Shown: piece by piece, positions 34,917-47,900 of the stretch | How positions within the stretch are numbered: position 1 is the first letter of the stretch | Layout: each line of letters opens with the position of its first letter | From: Asterias amurensis | Taxonomy: Eukaryota; Echinodermata; Asteroidea; Forcipulatida; Asteriidae | Direction: 5' to 3' | Assembly (NCBI RefSeq): GCF_032118995.1 | Contig: NC_092661.1 | Coordinates: forward strand, 12,152,494 to 12,216,493 | DNA: 64,000 bases | Made by a program: the position numbers and the translations under genes | Notes under the pieces: model-generated | Databases searched by the model: none | What the model saw: the letters and a program-made list of their open reading frames with translations, nothing else | Told to the model about the DNA's origin: nothing

Positions 34917-35304
34917 TTAAAGACAGTGGACACTATTGGTAATTGTCAAAGACCAGTCTTCTCACTTGGTGTATCTCAACGTATGCATAAAATAACAAAC
35001 CTGTGAAAATTTGAGCTCAATCGGTCGTCGAAGTTGCGAGATAATAATGAAAGAAAAAACACCCTTGTCACACGAAGTTGTGTGCTTTCAGATGCTTGAT
35101 TTCAAGACCTCAAATTCTAAGCTTGAGGTCTCGAAATCAAATTCGTGGAAAATTACTTCCGTCTCGAAAACTAGTCACTTCAGAGGGAGCCGGCTCTCAC
35201 AATGTTTTATATTTATATTAACCTCTCCCCATTACTTGTTACCAAGTGAGGTTTTATGCTGATAATTAATTTGAGTAATTACCAATAGTGTCCACTGCCT
35301 TTAA
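34917..35304. mobile_element. TTAA-type palindromic MITE (AGACAGTGGACAC ends)
   Basis: A complete common-family copy. It sits at the TTAA of the next satellite monomer, the equivalent position to the preceding insertion. Confidence 0.9.
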
Positions 35305-36229
35305 GGTTTATGTTTTTTTTTATAGTTATCAAATTTATAGGGTAATTTTCTTCGACCGTGACCCGCACCGCTTTTCTCTGCGATCTCCAGTCAGATACAA
35401 GCAACATAGAATAATGTGTGCATCAATGAGGGCGCACTTCTGCAAAGTCTTACTTCGTTACATTTTTAAAATATTTTTTTTAAGTTTATGGTTTTATCTC
35501 CAGATGAAAATTATCACTGGGAGATGGCTGGCACTAGGATTTTATAGACATTTATTCAAGGTAACAATTTCAATGACGTGAAACAACCAGAAGTGGTCAA
35601 ATGTTATTCTTTACGAAAATTTACCTTGGCAGGAGTGTGCAAGGGAATAAAAAAAAAAGTTAAAAATAAAATAACGACAAATTATCAACAGTATTATTTC
35701 ATTTAATTGTCATACACAATTTTACAACTATATGGCATACACACTACTAAGAAATATCAGATAATTTAAATCTTACCTTCTTCTTGTCGAATGCCGTGAA
35801 GAAAAAAATGTCTATTTTTGGACATCAAAAACTCATCACCGTTGTTTTGTCATAATTGCACAACCAAGAGAAATGTTGTTTACTCCAATGTGGTTTTACA
35901 AATCTCAACTTGCATATTCATCCACGATAATAAAAAATTGAATAAAATACTAACAGTGCCCCCAAAACATCGCAAAATTATTCAAATTGTAGTTTCTATT
36001 GCAAATGTATAAAAAAATGTACGATTAATTTACAAAAACTTCAAAAATACACCAAAATGACGAACTATTATCTTTCATGAATGTCGCTGGTTGTATGTAA
36101 ACCGTTTAATGTTCGTTTGTTTGTTATTCGGCTCTCGCAACAGAACAATTTTTTCACAAGCTTGCATCATCGTCTGTCCGTCTGTCGTCTGCGCGACTCG
36201 ACTTGCTATAAAAACGAACAAACTCCAAC

Positions 36230-36297
36230 AAACTGCCACTTTTTAAAGAACACAACAATCATGAGACATCACAGGTGACACATTTTGGAAAACAAAG
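36230..36297 (+). other. Possible non-coding first exon of the vWA gene
   Basis: A strong donor (AAAG followed by GTAAGT) lies at 36298, about 450 bases upstream of the coding start. An acceptor such as CTTCAG near 36720-36728 could join it to the coding exon. The 5' boundary is unknown; this is inference from splice signals only. Confidence 0.35.
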
Positions 36298-36467
36298 GTA
36301 AGTTTGTGTGTTAAAGTGCCGAGTTAATGTTATTTTGTAATAATTTATTTTCACGAAATAGATGCAATGTAATGCAATGGGTTTTTCCGTTGAAAATCGG
36401 ATCGGAGAACGTCGATGATAGCTTTACCGGTTGATTTTGTGCTTCACTTGCACCTCACGGCTGATGG

Positions 36468-36585
36468 CCAAATTGGTATTATAGAATAAAGGGCCACTCT
36501 AGGGTTAGGGTTAGTTAGGGTTAGAGTTAGGGTTAGGGCTGTATACGAGTGCATGTGGCCCTGTATTCTATAGTTACTCTACCAA
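36468..36585. mobile_element. Small inverted-repeat element enclosing TTAGGG-like repeats
   Basis: TATAGAATAAAGGGCCAC and its near-inverse GTGGCCCTGTATTCTATA (36480-36572) enclose about six GGGTTA or variant units (36503-36538). Outer bases (AAATTGGTA / TACCAAATT) extend the pairing. It is a short MITE-like unit, not a true telomere. Confidence 0.7.
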
Positions 36586-36746
36586 ATTCTGTGCTGTAAA
36601 GGGATCACCTTACTCAAGACTATAAATAGTGATTCGTCCAAATTAAAGTTTCATACATTTTTTTCATTGCAATACATGTAGCTCAAACAGCTTCACCTTC
36701 AATTAAAAAGTAGATGTACTTCAGCTAGACGGAACAGATCCACACC

Positions 36747-39700
36747 ATGCCTCCCACCTCAAGAGGAAAAGGAAAGCTGCGGGGACGAGGGCGTAAGCTC
36801 TTTATGGGGCAGAGCTCATTTGAGCGTCATTATGATGCCCATGGGAAGAATCGAGACAAGTATGTAGCCATCCTGACCGTGCTACGACGAAGTGGAGTCG
36901 AGCTGTCACTAGGTAAAGTCTCAGCCATTAATTTTTTTAAACTATCATTCTCGTCAAACAAGGATTTATGAAATCTTGTCTTCAGGATGATACCAAAATA
37001 AAGAGCCTTTTTTACAAAGCCACAAACATTGAACACTCTTCACATAATTGTTAAGATTTTGGTGAAAGATTTTCAAATATCATTAGCTGTCAAGCAAACT
37101 TTGCCATTAAAGCCAAGTAATTTGAAAATCTTGAAATAATGTCTTTAACACTTTATACTTCTGTACAGCAACAAAGACTCACGCTCTTGCGTCAGCCTGG
37201 GCTCACAACGATCATGACCTGGTAGACAGTTTACTGGCCAACTCCAAGGAGTTTGGCCTGGTTGAAATCTTGAAGGCTGCCACCATGCTGGACTCTGGTA
37301 GGAAGATTAGGGAGTGGGAGAAGAAACTCAAGTTGCAGGAGATGAATCCCAAGAAAGGGCAGAGTCGTCAGAGAAGGGCAGTTGCGAAGATTAAGGTTGC
37401 TATCAAGAATCTCATCATCTATAAACCAAAGGTACTTCACTCAAGTCCGACACCCTAAGTTAGAAAATTTCAATGGCAATTCAACTTTGGGACATGTATA
37501 CCCAACACTGTACCCAACTCAGAAGTATTTATCCTGTCTGATGCCTTCAACTCTTTCACTGATTAACAAACTTTTTGAAGGAAGATTTGTTTACTTGTGC
37601 TCTTCTACAAACGATAATTGCCAAAGAAAATTTTTCCAGAATAGATACCAATAGTTTTTAGAAGGGGGGCGGGTTGAATGTAAGGAGAGGGTGTTTGAAA
37701 TAGAAGCATTTATGTAGTAATTCTTCAAAAGTCCAACCACATCTTTTGGTAAATTAACCCTATTACTATCGGTCCACTCTCCTGCCCAACTGGCTCTTTC
37801 CACAGATTGCAGGAAGAGACTAGGCCATACTACACAAGCCATGAGCTTTGCAAACTGTACAAGTAAAACAAAGTGAATAGAAGAAACGTGCTCAATGCTA
37901 GTCTAGAACGTATTGTACTTTTGAGGAAGTCTGTCCTGTACACAACACGAGGGTTACAGAGGATTTGATTTGAAGTTTCTTTCACATTACTTAAATTTGT
38001 AACTTCCTTTGCTTAGTTTGGATCTTTGAGTGGCTCGGTAGCTCGACGCATCAAACAGTGGGCATCCAGTATTTCAACTGTCGATCTTGAGTTCTTTGCT
38101 CTTCATCTCCCTAAGGAACCCTGGAAGAAACTGTCTGACCTTGTGCACTTCAATCCCGAGAAGGTAAAGCAAGTTAACTCTGTCAAACCCAGATAGAAGT
38201 TTGCATATTCTTGAACCTTGTGTGTAGGGCTATTCAATGGTTGCTCATGTAAGGGTAACCAAATAGAACAATATGTCTTTCTGAAAGGTAGCTATGTTTT
38301 TTTAAATTCAGTTCACAGATCTGAACGCATGTTCAGATAGTAACTTTTTTAAAAAATCATATTTCTGTTTCCTGCAGTCAGTAGAACACAAATAGCCATA
38401 CATTGGGCTTCAGAAGATTTGTGTCCTCTCTTCTTTAAATCATTTTGAGCAAGTGTTTTAAGTCTTTCATTAAGGGAAAGCTCCATAAAAGAAAAGGACC
38501 AGAATAAAACATCTTTTTTTGTCTGACAACTCGCACCCTTTTCGCAACAGTGGACTTAAATGGATCATGCACAAACTGTTAGTGCTGCTAACTGCATGCA
38601 CAGGACGAATAAACTCCTCATCTCTTAAAATTGACCCAAGTAATTTATAGTTAACACACTCATTCACTGATCTGTGTTTTGTGGCCAGACTAGGAAATTG
38701 TTGAATGAGCTGTCCCGTTTGTTGTGGGTTTTGGGTTTTGGGCGTTTTTTTGTTTTTGTTTTTGTTTTTTTTTTGGGGGGGAGGGGGTGAACTTAAGCAT
38801 CCTTTGATATCTGTTCTCCTCTTTCCCAGGACTTTGCTAACTTGCCGTGGTTCCTGCCTTTCTGCTATGGCAAGCGAGCCCCCATAGATTCAATGGTACA
38901 GAACTGCAGTAGAATGACCCACACCAACGTCAACGGTCTATTGCTGTTGTACAACGTCCCATACGCTCACATCAAGACATTTAAGGACAGTCTGAATGAG
39001 GAGTCTAAGGAACTCATCAGCAGGAGGGAGGCCATGCAGGACACATTGCTTTGGTGAGAGTCGACAACTGCATGTACTTTATTCTTTAAAAATCTTACCA
39101 TCCTAAACCCTCGATCTACAACACCCCGTTTGGATTTTTCTGTTTGACCGAGGACTGCACTAGTAAAATATGCTTTAAGTTGCTCTCCCTTAACCCTTTG
39201 GTGACCACCAAAAACATGTGAAATTGGACTTTGATATTACGGTCTTAACTTAAAAACTACAACACCCATATATACCGCCCAGGCTCATTCGGTTGTTTAG
39301 AGCGATTGTTGAGCTCTCTTTTGATTTGATGTTCAATAGGGGGTGCTATTGAAAAATGTAGAGAAAAACAGTTGATTTTTAATTGTTTTTTTACAAATCT
39401 GTGCACCAAAGAACTAACAGATTATACCGAGTAAGTTTTAATGTAAATCTGTGGACAACTGGATGACTGTATTTTGTGTTTTACAAAAAGTACCCAAACC
39501 CTTTAAGCCAATTTAATCGGTCCGAGACTGCTCAGATTAAAACATTACGATGACTTTGATTTGATTTGAATGTATAGGTATTATGAGGATCTTTGCTGCC
39601 CTGCTGCAGATAAGGTTATCGAAGAGAGGTTGAGGGCTGATGAGCCAGTCAATCTCCCCTACGGCAAACTCATGGAGCGACTGCTCACCATCAAGGTCAT

Positions 39701-42700
39701 GCGAGAAGGTAAGTGCACCTCTTCATTTGTTGTTGATATAGCTGGATGAGATCAGCACCAAAAATTCAGGAGGGACCCGCGTACCTAGATGTTTTCTTTG
39801 ACCGCGGTGTGGGCGCTATTAATGCTTCACTTGATGGGGTCAATTGAGTAACACTTGTTCCTTTTTTTAAATTTCCTTTGACAGAAAAATTGAAGTCCGA
39901 AAGGAAGGTAGTTGCTACATTCTATCATCTGCTGCTCCCTATTGCTGAGAGAAGGCTTTTGGAAATCAAGTAAGTATCTGACATCAAACTTCGATGCTTG
40001 TGAATTACGCCAGAGATTGGCCACGAGCCATTTTGACGGTCACGGGGTATGGATGTACCATTGATCTCGTATTCAATTTGCAAGCAAATTTTACGTACAC
40101 ATGTTAAACATAAAACATCATTATAAGGTGGCTATGTACTGTAAAACATGTGTTTTGTATTCAATATATCGCTGGTGCTGTAAAACCAATACCTGTTCTG
40201 CGGATAAGGACAGGGGACCACAACCTCGCTTCCATGAAGCGCACCGTATCACGCTAGCTCTGACACATCTCTAACCCCTGGGAGGGAAAATCAGATCTGT
40301 GTCTTTGATTGGCTATCATATATGTGCAAAATTTGAAACGCTGTGCGTCTCCAAAAAGCTCCATTTGCCGAAACGCGTGCGTATAAAGATGTCTGTATTC
40401 ACTTTTTTTTGTCACGCAACACTTAACGCCAAGGCAAGTTTATGACATTTATTACACACAGCGCATCCAGTGTGTGCGCGACTAACGCCCAACACAGAAC
40501 GGATCAACCACAGGACTAATTGTAATATCCCTTATATTTGGATATTTTTCGATTTACACTTCCAGTGGTTATTGGTTACGATTGAGCATGGCATGCTGGG
40601 AAAAAATGGTGCAGCGAGATCGATCACTCCTGGGAATGAGGTTGAGGGATTCAGTCTTTAGATGCTTTTGCATCCCTAAAAAAAAAATCCCTTGAGTTAT
40701 GGCTAAGGCTAGTTGGCTCCGCCTGTTGCTGAGGGCATCGCTTTAAGGGCAACCCATGTTCACGTGATAAATCTGTATCGGCTAATTCAGATAGCAATAG
40801 TGTAAAAGGGTTCAATTTATGCTTGCAGCCCTGACGCCATTCATACCAACTGTTTTTACTCGGGTGATTATGAGAACCATTCTTTCTGTACCTCCTTTCA
40901 TCAGGATAAGCATTGACGCTCCGGTGGTAGTCATCGGAGATCGCTCTCAGTCCATGGCCATCGCTGTACAGACCAGTACCATCATTGCTAGTCTCATCTG
41001 TGCCATCGCTAAGGCCGAGTTGTGCTTCTTCAATCGGACCAACCACCACCCACCAGTTATGCCTAGAACTATTGAAGAGGTATGAGCAACAAAAGGTTAC
41101 AGGAGAAGAGTTTTGTTTTGTTTTGTGTCTGGTGCGGTGTGTCATTGTTCAGTAACAATCATAGACCTTGTACAACAAAGTCTACACTGTGGTAATGTTG
41201 TTGCCGAACAGTCCAAGTGTAAATCGAGGAAACCAGCCTATGTATACTTATGCTGGCATTTTTTCAGCTGATCAGCTTATTTCAGCTGATCAGCTTATTT
41301 CAGCTGATCAGCTTATTTCCTCTTGTTCTTTTCAAAACAGTGGCATAGAACATTTTAAAAAAACACTTAACAAAAGTTGAGTGTGCTCGTCCATTTCCTC
41401 ATTTTTTCGCATTTAAAAAGTTGCAAGTCTGTATACTTAATACGCCAAGTTATATGCCAGGCTATTTTTACTGTGAGCGCGTTGTTTTCACTGACACTAC
41501 TACTAGGTATGCGCCGTTTCATGCGCTACAATTCGCACAATCGGATAACAAATACATTTTAGTGAAACACACTATGAAAATAAACATGAGTCAAGACACA
41601 TGAGGATCTTGTAATTGTAATTGGCTAAATTAGTCGTACAAATTTTGTCAAAATCGTAAATGTTGGCATCTCTGCCTTTTCTTCTAGGTTCTCCACTTGG
41701 CAACGACTTTGAGCGCAGTGGGAGGGACAGCCCCTGCTGCTAGTCTCTTGCCCTACTACACAGAGAAGAAAGTTTGTAAGACATTCATCATGGTCACAGA
41801 TGAAGAGGAGAATGATCCAATCTTCATTGACTTTAACCGATACTTGTAAGTATAATCTTCGAAACGGGTACTTGCCCATGATTTGATTTTACTTGGATTT
41901 TGGTCAATTTTGTCTTTTCTTAAACTGTTTGGAAACCAAACAGCTGTGTCATTATCATTGAAGGCTGATGTCCTATTTTTGTCAACAATAGACCTTATGC
42001 ATGGCGTGGTTTGAATAGAGGTCAAAAGGAGGTTGTTCATTGGCCAATCCCGGACAAATCTGTGCGTTTCCATTGTTTCATTATCGGTTTACCTTTAAGA
42101 TGGCTGCTGGATGACGTCAACACAATCCCCCCACATCATATGGTACATGAACAATTTGCACTGGTAATCAGCAAAACTCTTGCAAACAACCAAATATGGC
42201 AGATTGATAAGTCTTTTTGTTTGGCAAGAACCTCTGTGTGTGACATCTCCCTCCCTTTGTAACATTGGCAATAACTGTATGTGCGTGTAATCTCCCTCCC
42301 TTGTTACATTGGCAACAACTTTTCATGCGTGACGTCTCCCTCCCTTTGTTACGTTGGCAATAACTGTTTGTGCTTGACAACTCCTACCCTTCATTACATT
42401 GTCAACAACTGTTCGTACGTGACATCTCCCTCCAATACATTTGCAATAATTAATTGTGTGTGACATTGCCTCCCTTCGTTACACCCTCCAGTTTTGCCGA
42501 TCTCTTTGAGAGATACCACAAGGAAGTCTACCCAGCCAGGCTGGTCTTCATCTCATTCCTCAAGCAGCAACACACCACAGGGAAGATGGTGAAGAAGCTC
42601 CAGGCCAAGGGCTTCAAGCCGCTTCAGTTCCACCTGGACGACCAGCGCCCTGATCTACTCAAACTCAGCAACCTTCTTGGAATGCTTGCCAGCGAAAGCG

Positions 42701-42786
42701 AGGATTTCAACGATAGGGTGATCGAGGTGGAGAGTGAACTACAGATAGAAGGAACCAAGAAAGCCATGGCCAAACTGGTCGTATAG
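36747..42786 (+). CDS. von Willebrand A (MIDAS) domain protein, TROVE/Ro60-like architecture
   Basis: Nine exons (36747-36912, 37169-37431, 38017-38163, 38830-39053, 39578-39708, 39885-39969, 40905-41079, 41688-41845, 42492-42786) give 547 residues with consistent phases. The N-terminus is basic and glycine-rich (SRGKGKLRGRGRK). Residues ~50-335 look all-helical, with segments such as PWKKLSDLVHFNP. The C-terminal part is a vWA fold. It has D351-R-S-Q-S355, T411 in VGGTAP, and D435 in MVTDEEEND, the full set of MIDAS metal-binding positions. Helical region plus vWA at this length matches Ro60 (538 residues), which binds misfolded small RNAs. I cannot confirm a TROVE domain by eye, so RNA binding is inference. 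ATG context is CACCATGC. No membrane segment or signal peptide is seen. Confidence 0.82.
39420..39506. mobile_element. Half-copy of TTAA-type MITE
   Basis: It matches the right arm of 11682-12071: TTTTAATGTAAATCTGTGGAC, CAAAAAGTACCCAAACCC and a terminal TTAA at 39503-39506. It lies in intron 4 of the vWA gene. Confidence 0.65.
41263..41316. repeat. Three 18-bp tandem repeats
   Basis: Three exact units of TTCAGCTGATCAGCTTAT lie in intron 7 of the vWA gene. Each holds the perfect palindrome AGCTGATCAGCT. Confidence 0.95.
42236..42484. repeat. Minisatellite reaching the last splice acceptor of the vWA gene
   Basis: About five diverged units contain TGACATCTCCCTCCC, a TTGTTACATTGGCAA-like block and TAACTG, with a period near 45-60 bp. 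The last unit (CCTCCCTTCGTTACAC) runs into the polypyrimidine tract of the acceptor before 42492. Confidence 0.8.
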
Positions 42787-44969
42787 ACACAACAAGCCTC
42801 ATATTTATATGCAGTGCAGTTAAACTGGTGTTAAATAACTTCACATTACCCTCCACTTCACTCCTGCCTGAGAACTTATGTTGTATATATTCTGTACATA
42901 AAATATAATTTTTTTTTTTTTAAAGTTGTTTAAAATTTAAAGTTGTTTTATAAATTCATCACTATAATTATCTGATGTAAGTAACCCCCCTTTTTTCCAC
43001 AGGTCCCTCATACCTTTTTTTTTAAAAATCATCATACCTTTGATCTTGCTATTCTTATTAACTGACTATTGTTAGTTGCATCATGATGCAACTTGCTCTC
43101 TAATCCTACCCTATCATGTTTCCCTGCATTGTTGTCAAACAGTACATTTACCACTTTTATGGTCCAGTAACCCATCCTTTCATACTAAACATCCTTTGTT
43201 CTCGCCACTTCCCTCCTATAACAAAATGTTTTCTAACAAAATGTTTTCTACCCACCTTCTGGCCTTCTTATAAATGTATGGCCATTTATAAAGCACCCAC
43301 GAAACCCCCCTGCAATATGTTCGCTGCTTGGTTGCTTATGACGCAATTGTTGGCATCAAGATACAGTGGTTAGTTTTGCACTAGTGGAAGCCGCCACTTG
43401 TTACTCAATTGTTCTCCGAAACAACTGTGACAGAATGATCTCAGATCTATGTACAATGTAGACAATGTGCAAAACAACCGGGAAAACAAATTGAAACTGT
43501 AATCATAACAATTATGCTGTGGATATTGTATGTATAACCAATTTTGTAGTTTGAAAAGAACATTTAAAATCATAGAAAAATTTAGTCTACATTCATGATG
43601 CAAATTTAACATCTATATGTAATACATTGATGTTGTTTTCTGGTACACAAGCGACTTGCACAAGTCTATTGTGAATGCAGCATTTCATTGTTGAATACTT
43701 CAGTTTTTAAATCTAACAATTTTAGAAACAACGAATTGTAACATTGTAAACATTTTTAAAATATAAGTTTTCAATATAATATACATATTATTAGAATAGC
43801 TTTTTATTTTAACATAAATAAGTAAAACTATACCTTAAAAAAGGTTTAAAGATTATTGGAAAGCTTTTATGGAAGCATTGGCAAAGTTTTTGTTCACTTA
43901 TATTATATATTTGTTACTATTTAATTTATATTTTAATATTTTTTATATTTTTTATATTTTAATATTTTTTATTTTATTAATATTTTTTGTGCGCATTCAT
44001 TTTATTTTATTGTTTTTAAGGGGAGGGTAGCTGATTCTAACCACCACCCAACCTGAGTTAAACCACATACATATACATGTACACACACATGTACATGTAT
44101 GCCAGCCACTTGCTAGTAGGTACTGTACGATGCCTTAAATCTCCCACTTGAATACGTTCATTGTCGATGATGAAGCAGTTGATACTCATTACATGTTAAA
44201 ATAAGTATATTAATCCAATGTACACTTTATATAAAAATTTGATTTTGTACCTCAATTTGATATGCAGAGTATCCAACAATCAAATCAAATAAATAGGAGA
44301 GCAACAGATAATACTGTGATTGTCCCATTTTAAAAGTTTATATTATACAGTTATTGCTTGTCATCCCATCAATTCCCAATACTAAAAGAGTGTATCTACA
44401 ATTAATTATCATAGCCGTAATGTCAGGATATATATAGTTAGTCTTATAAAATTAATTTGTAAAATACAAAATCCAAAGGCACTTAAAAATAAAAATGTTA
44501 AACAACATTTTTGTTTTCCTATTAAAAATCAACAAAAAAAACCCCCCAAAACAAACTCTTATAAATCATTTTCAACCCAATACAAGTACTGTACAATGAA
44601 TGCATAGAACATAAACCACCACCTATAAACCAATTCAAAATGTAAGTAATATTCATTCTGCTGGCTAATCAGTGCATAACGTCCAAACAGCTTAGAGCAT
44701 CAAACATGAGCTCTTGGTTTTGAGTAAAGGCAGTTAAAAGGTATTGCACGACAAAATCTGCCGATGATGAGAGGCAGTAAATTTTAAAATAAATTTTGTC
44801 GGGATCCCGACACTATATCACATCGCATCAATTATCATGTCCTTACCACACAAACGTCTTTTGTTCTTGCTTAGCAGGGCTAGTTTAGAGTTTACATGCA
44901 GCGGTTGATGTAGATGTGAAAGTTCCAGCCTATTCCTACAGAACTGATGCCGCTTCCTAAAGCACCTTG
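42787..44969. other. Convergent intergenic region
   Basis: The vWA gene (plus) and the SLC46-like gene (minus) converge here, so it should hold both 3' UTRs. It is very AT-rich. ATGTACACACACATGTACAT near 44077 is a simple palindrome. I see no coding exon, and no polyadenylation signal I would commit to. Confidence 0.5.
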
Positions 44970-47900
44970 TCATTTGGCTTTTTCTTCCTGAGAAGTCTGG
45001 ACATTTTTGCTCTCTTGGTTCTTTGATCGCACAGTGATTAGGTGAAGAATGCTGCGAACAGAAACAAAGAAATAATACATAGGTCAGTAACGGCTTTGAC
45101 ATTCAAACTTGAATAGCGCTGGTGAAAGGTCGTGCTTACGTTTCACAGATAAGCACGAAAATTTTAGGACGAGTAACCCGTCCTAACTTAGGATGGGTTC
45201 AATGCGTCCTACGTATTTCGATACGGAACTGACCCAGTCTTAAGTCCTAAGATTAATCCTAAGTTAGGAAGAGTTTGGTGAAATCAACGGCTGGAATGTT
45301 AGCATGCTTAATTAAAAACTAGGGAGGGCTCAACTAGGCTAATATAAATAGTAGGCCCTAAGGAAGTCTCATGCCAATGGTGAATTATCCGACGAGTAAC
45401 AGTAATTTCACTATGCAATCTGAGTATGCCTGAGTGTGTGATAACAGTAAGCGGTGTTATGAAAATGGTAAAAGAAAAACTTCCCAAAATTCAAGATGCA
45501 TTTTTGTACCATGCTTTAGAAGCCAAACCACTAATTGTAGAGGGTCGAACATGTTTTAATGTTTTGCATGTAACTTGTATACAAGAACGAGTAAACAAAG
45601 CTGTGTCTTGTTCAGGGCTGTATGCTTCGTTTTTGAAAGGCTAAGGGCACCAAGGCATTTTCTTCTTGGTAAAGGGCACCCTTTGATGAAATTGCAAATT
45701 TCTTCAGGAGCATTTTAAGGGCACCAAGGCAATGACCAGGGGACACGGAGGCAATCGCCTTTGTTGCCTCTGTGAAGTATCAGGCCTGCCCTTAAAGGGT
45801 GGCTGCAGTTTTTTTTTCTTTTCATTTAAACGATTAAACATGACTTTTTAAACCTGAAATATTTTTTTCTATTTTTTATTAAATGTGCAAGTATTTTAAA
45901 AATGGTTTTCAAGAGATTAGGGGAACCCACCCAGCCCCTTAAAGGGAGCCTTCATTTGCATAAACAAGACGTCATGTCGGTAACCCAAGCCGTCGGGCCC
46001 CTGACGTGTGCACTGTGTGGCCTGGTACCTAGGCACGTGTAGTAAGGGACCAGACTCTTTTTGCCGACGATATGTTTGAATTCCCGACGTGACGTCGATG
46101 GTAGGGGGGCGGTAACAATCCACAAAGGGGGGGGGCTTGCTTATTACGCAAGTAAGATATGTCGGGAATAAACAAAACACATTTTATTGATGTTCAATAC
46201 ATATATCAGAAATAAATGACAGCTAAATTAACTGTTTAATTTGAATTCACTGCAGCATCCCTGTAACACTGGTCCGCTTGACAAATGTCTTTTTTTTAAA
46301 ACCCCTGAGGACAAGTCGAACTTCAAGGGCTGGGTCAGACGTAGTCCAGTGTTGAAAAGCCTCCCTTTTTAAATGTCAAGTATGGACTAGTGAAAGAGCT
46401 GACGCACTGCTGAATTGTAATCATAAAGCACAAATAATTTGCATCAATTCAACTGTTCTGAACTCCAGCGAAACATTCGCTGTGAAAACAGCCCTGGATG
46501 ATGTCAAAAATTTGTATCGCATTCGCAGGAAGTATCGACCAGGCTTTACTGGTCCTGCTGCCAGGGCTGGTCACCAAAAACATTAAAGGCAGTGGACACT
46601 ATTCATGCTATTGGTAATTGTCAAAGACTAGCCTTCATAGTTGGTGTATCTCAACGTATGCATAAAATAACAAACCTGTGAAAATTTGAGCTCAATCGGT
46701 TAATGAAAGAAAAAAACACCCTTGTCACACGAATTTGTGTGCGTTAAGAGGGCTGATTTCTGGACCTCAAGTTCTAAATCTGAGGTCTGGAAATCAAATT
46801 CGTGAAAAATCACTTCTTTCTCGAAAACTATGGCACTTCAGAGGGAGCCGTTTCTCACAATGTTTTATACTATCAATCTACCCTTATTACTCGTTACCAA
46901 GTAAGGTTTTATGCTTAATAGTATTTTGAGTAATTACCAACAGTGTCCCACTGCCTTTAACGAAAAACCCTGTCAAAGTCAACAACCTTGAACATTGGTC
47001 TTTTCAAACCACAAACACAATCAAAGTCTAATCAAATGAGAATGAACTACAACCCACAAATAAATTTGACTGTGTGCTATTTATACTCTCCATTGTTCAG
47101 GACTAAATACATTAAGGGTAATTGTACGAAAGCTTGTTTCACTCTCAAAGGCCTATTAAAGGTATTCCTGTCCATAGAGTTAGTAGAGGTGCAAAGTGCA
47201 GATCTTGATCACTTATTGTTTGCACAAAAATCAAATTAACGTTTTGAAGATTGGAGGAATGACAAACTGAATGGTGGGAGGTAGTGCTTGGGAATGAATT
47301 GCAACTGGTTTCCTGATCTAGCTCATTTAAAAAAAAAAAAAAAATTGGGGGGACTGGTTATTTAGGTTTTGCATGCACCCCCCCCCCCTCCCAGGTTTTT
47401 GCTGACTTTTCTGAGGAAAAAGAAATCAGACTTTTGTAGGAAGAATCAAAAGTGAAAATAAATTTGTAAAAATTGTATACTCACAATATAAAGGTGAAGG
47501 GGATAACATTGACCCCTGCTAGAAAGTAGAATGATAAACTACCACCGTACGTCTCCACCGTTGCTGCAAACAGGCTACCGAGAAGCAGAGGGGATCCGAA
47601 CCCCGCTACACTCTCTATCACGCCAATCATAGCAAATACAACACCTGCAACAACAAGAAAAAGGTCAACCAGCTTATACTTTTAGTCTGAGAAGATTTTC
47701 CAAATAACTCAGAAATCTATTTCCTCGTGATTCTGCTGAAATGATCTTTCACTATTTGTATCATTCTGGTGGAAAACCTTAGGCCTCAGTGAAGAGAAAA
47801 TATTGAAGCAATCTTAGTTTTAGATGTTAGGGGCCGAGTACGGTCGACTCAAGTCTCCTTTAGTAAGGAACAATATCATGCAGCAGTGCAGTAGATTAAA

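Larger units (their letters stand above)
33959..36229. other. Intergenic region C to vWA gene
   Basis: It contains the 3' satellite of the duplication unit, now split by three TTAA-type MITEs (annotated separately). From about 35345 to 36229 the sequence is AT-rich and without recognisable coding content, and it must include the promoter side of the vWA gene. Confidence 0.6.

Noticed and set aside
36503-36538. Chromosome end or telomere
   Set aside because: Only a few variant TTAGGG units inside a short inverted-repeat element, with genes on both sides.
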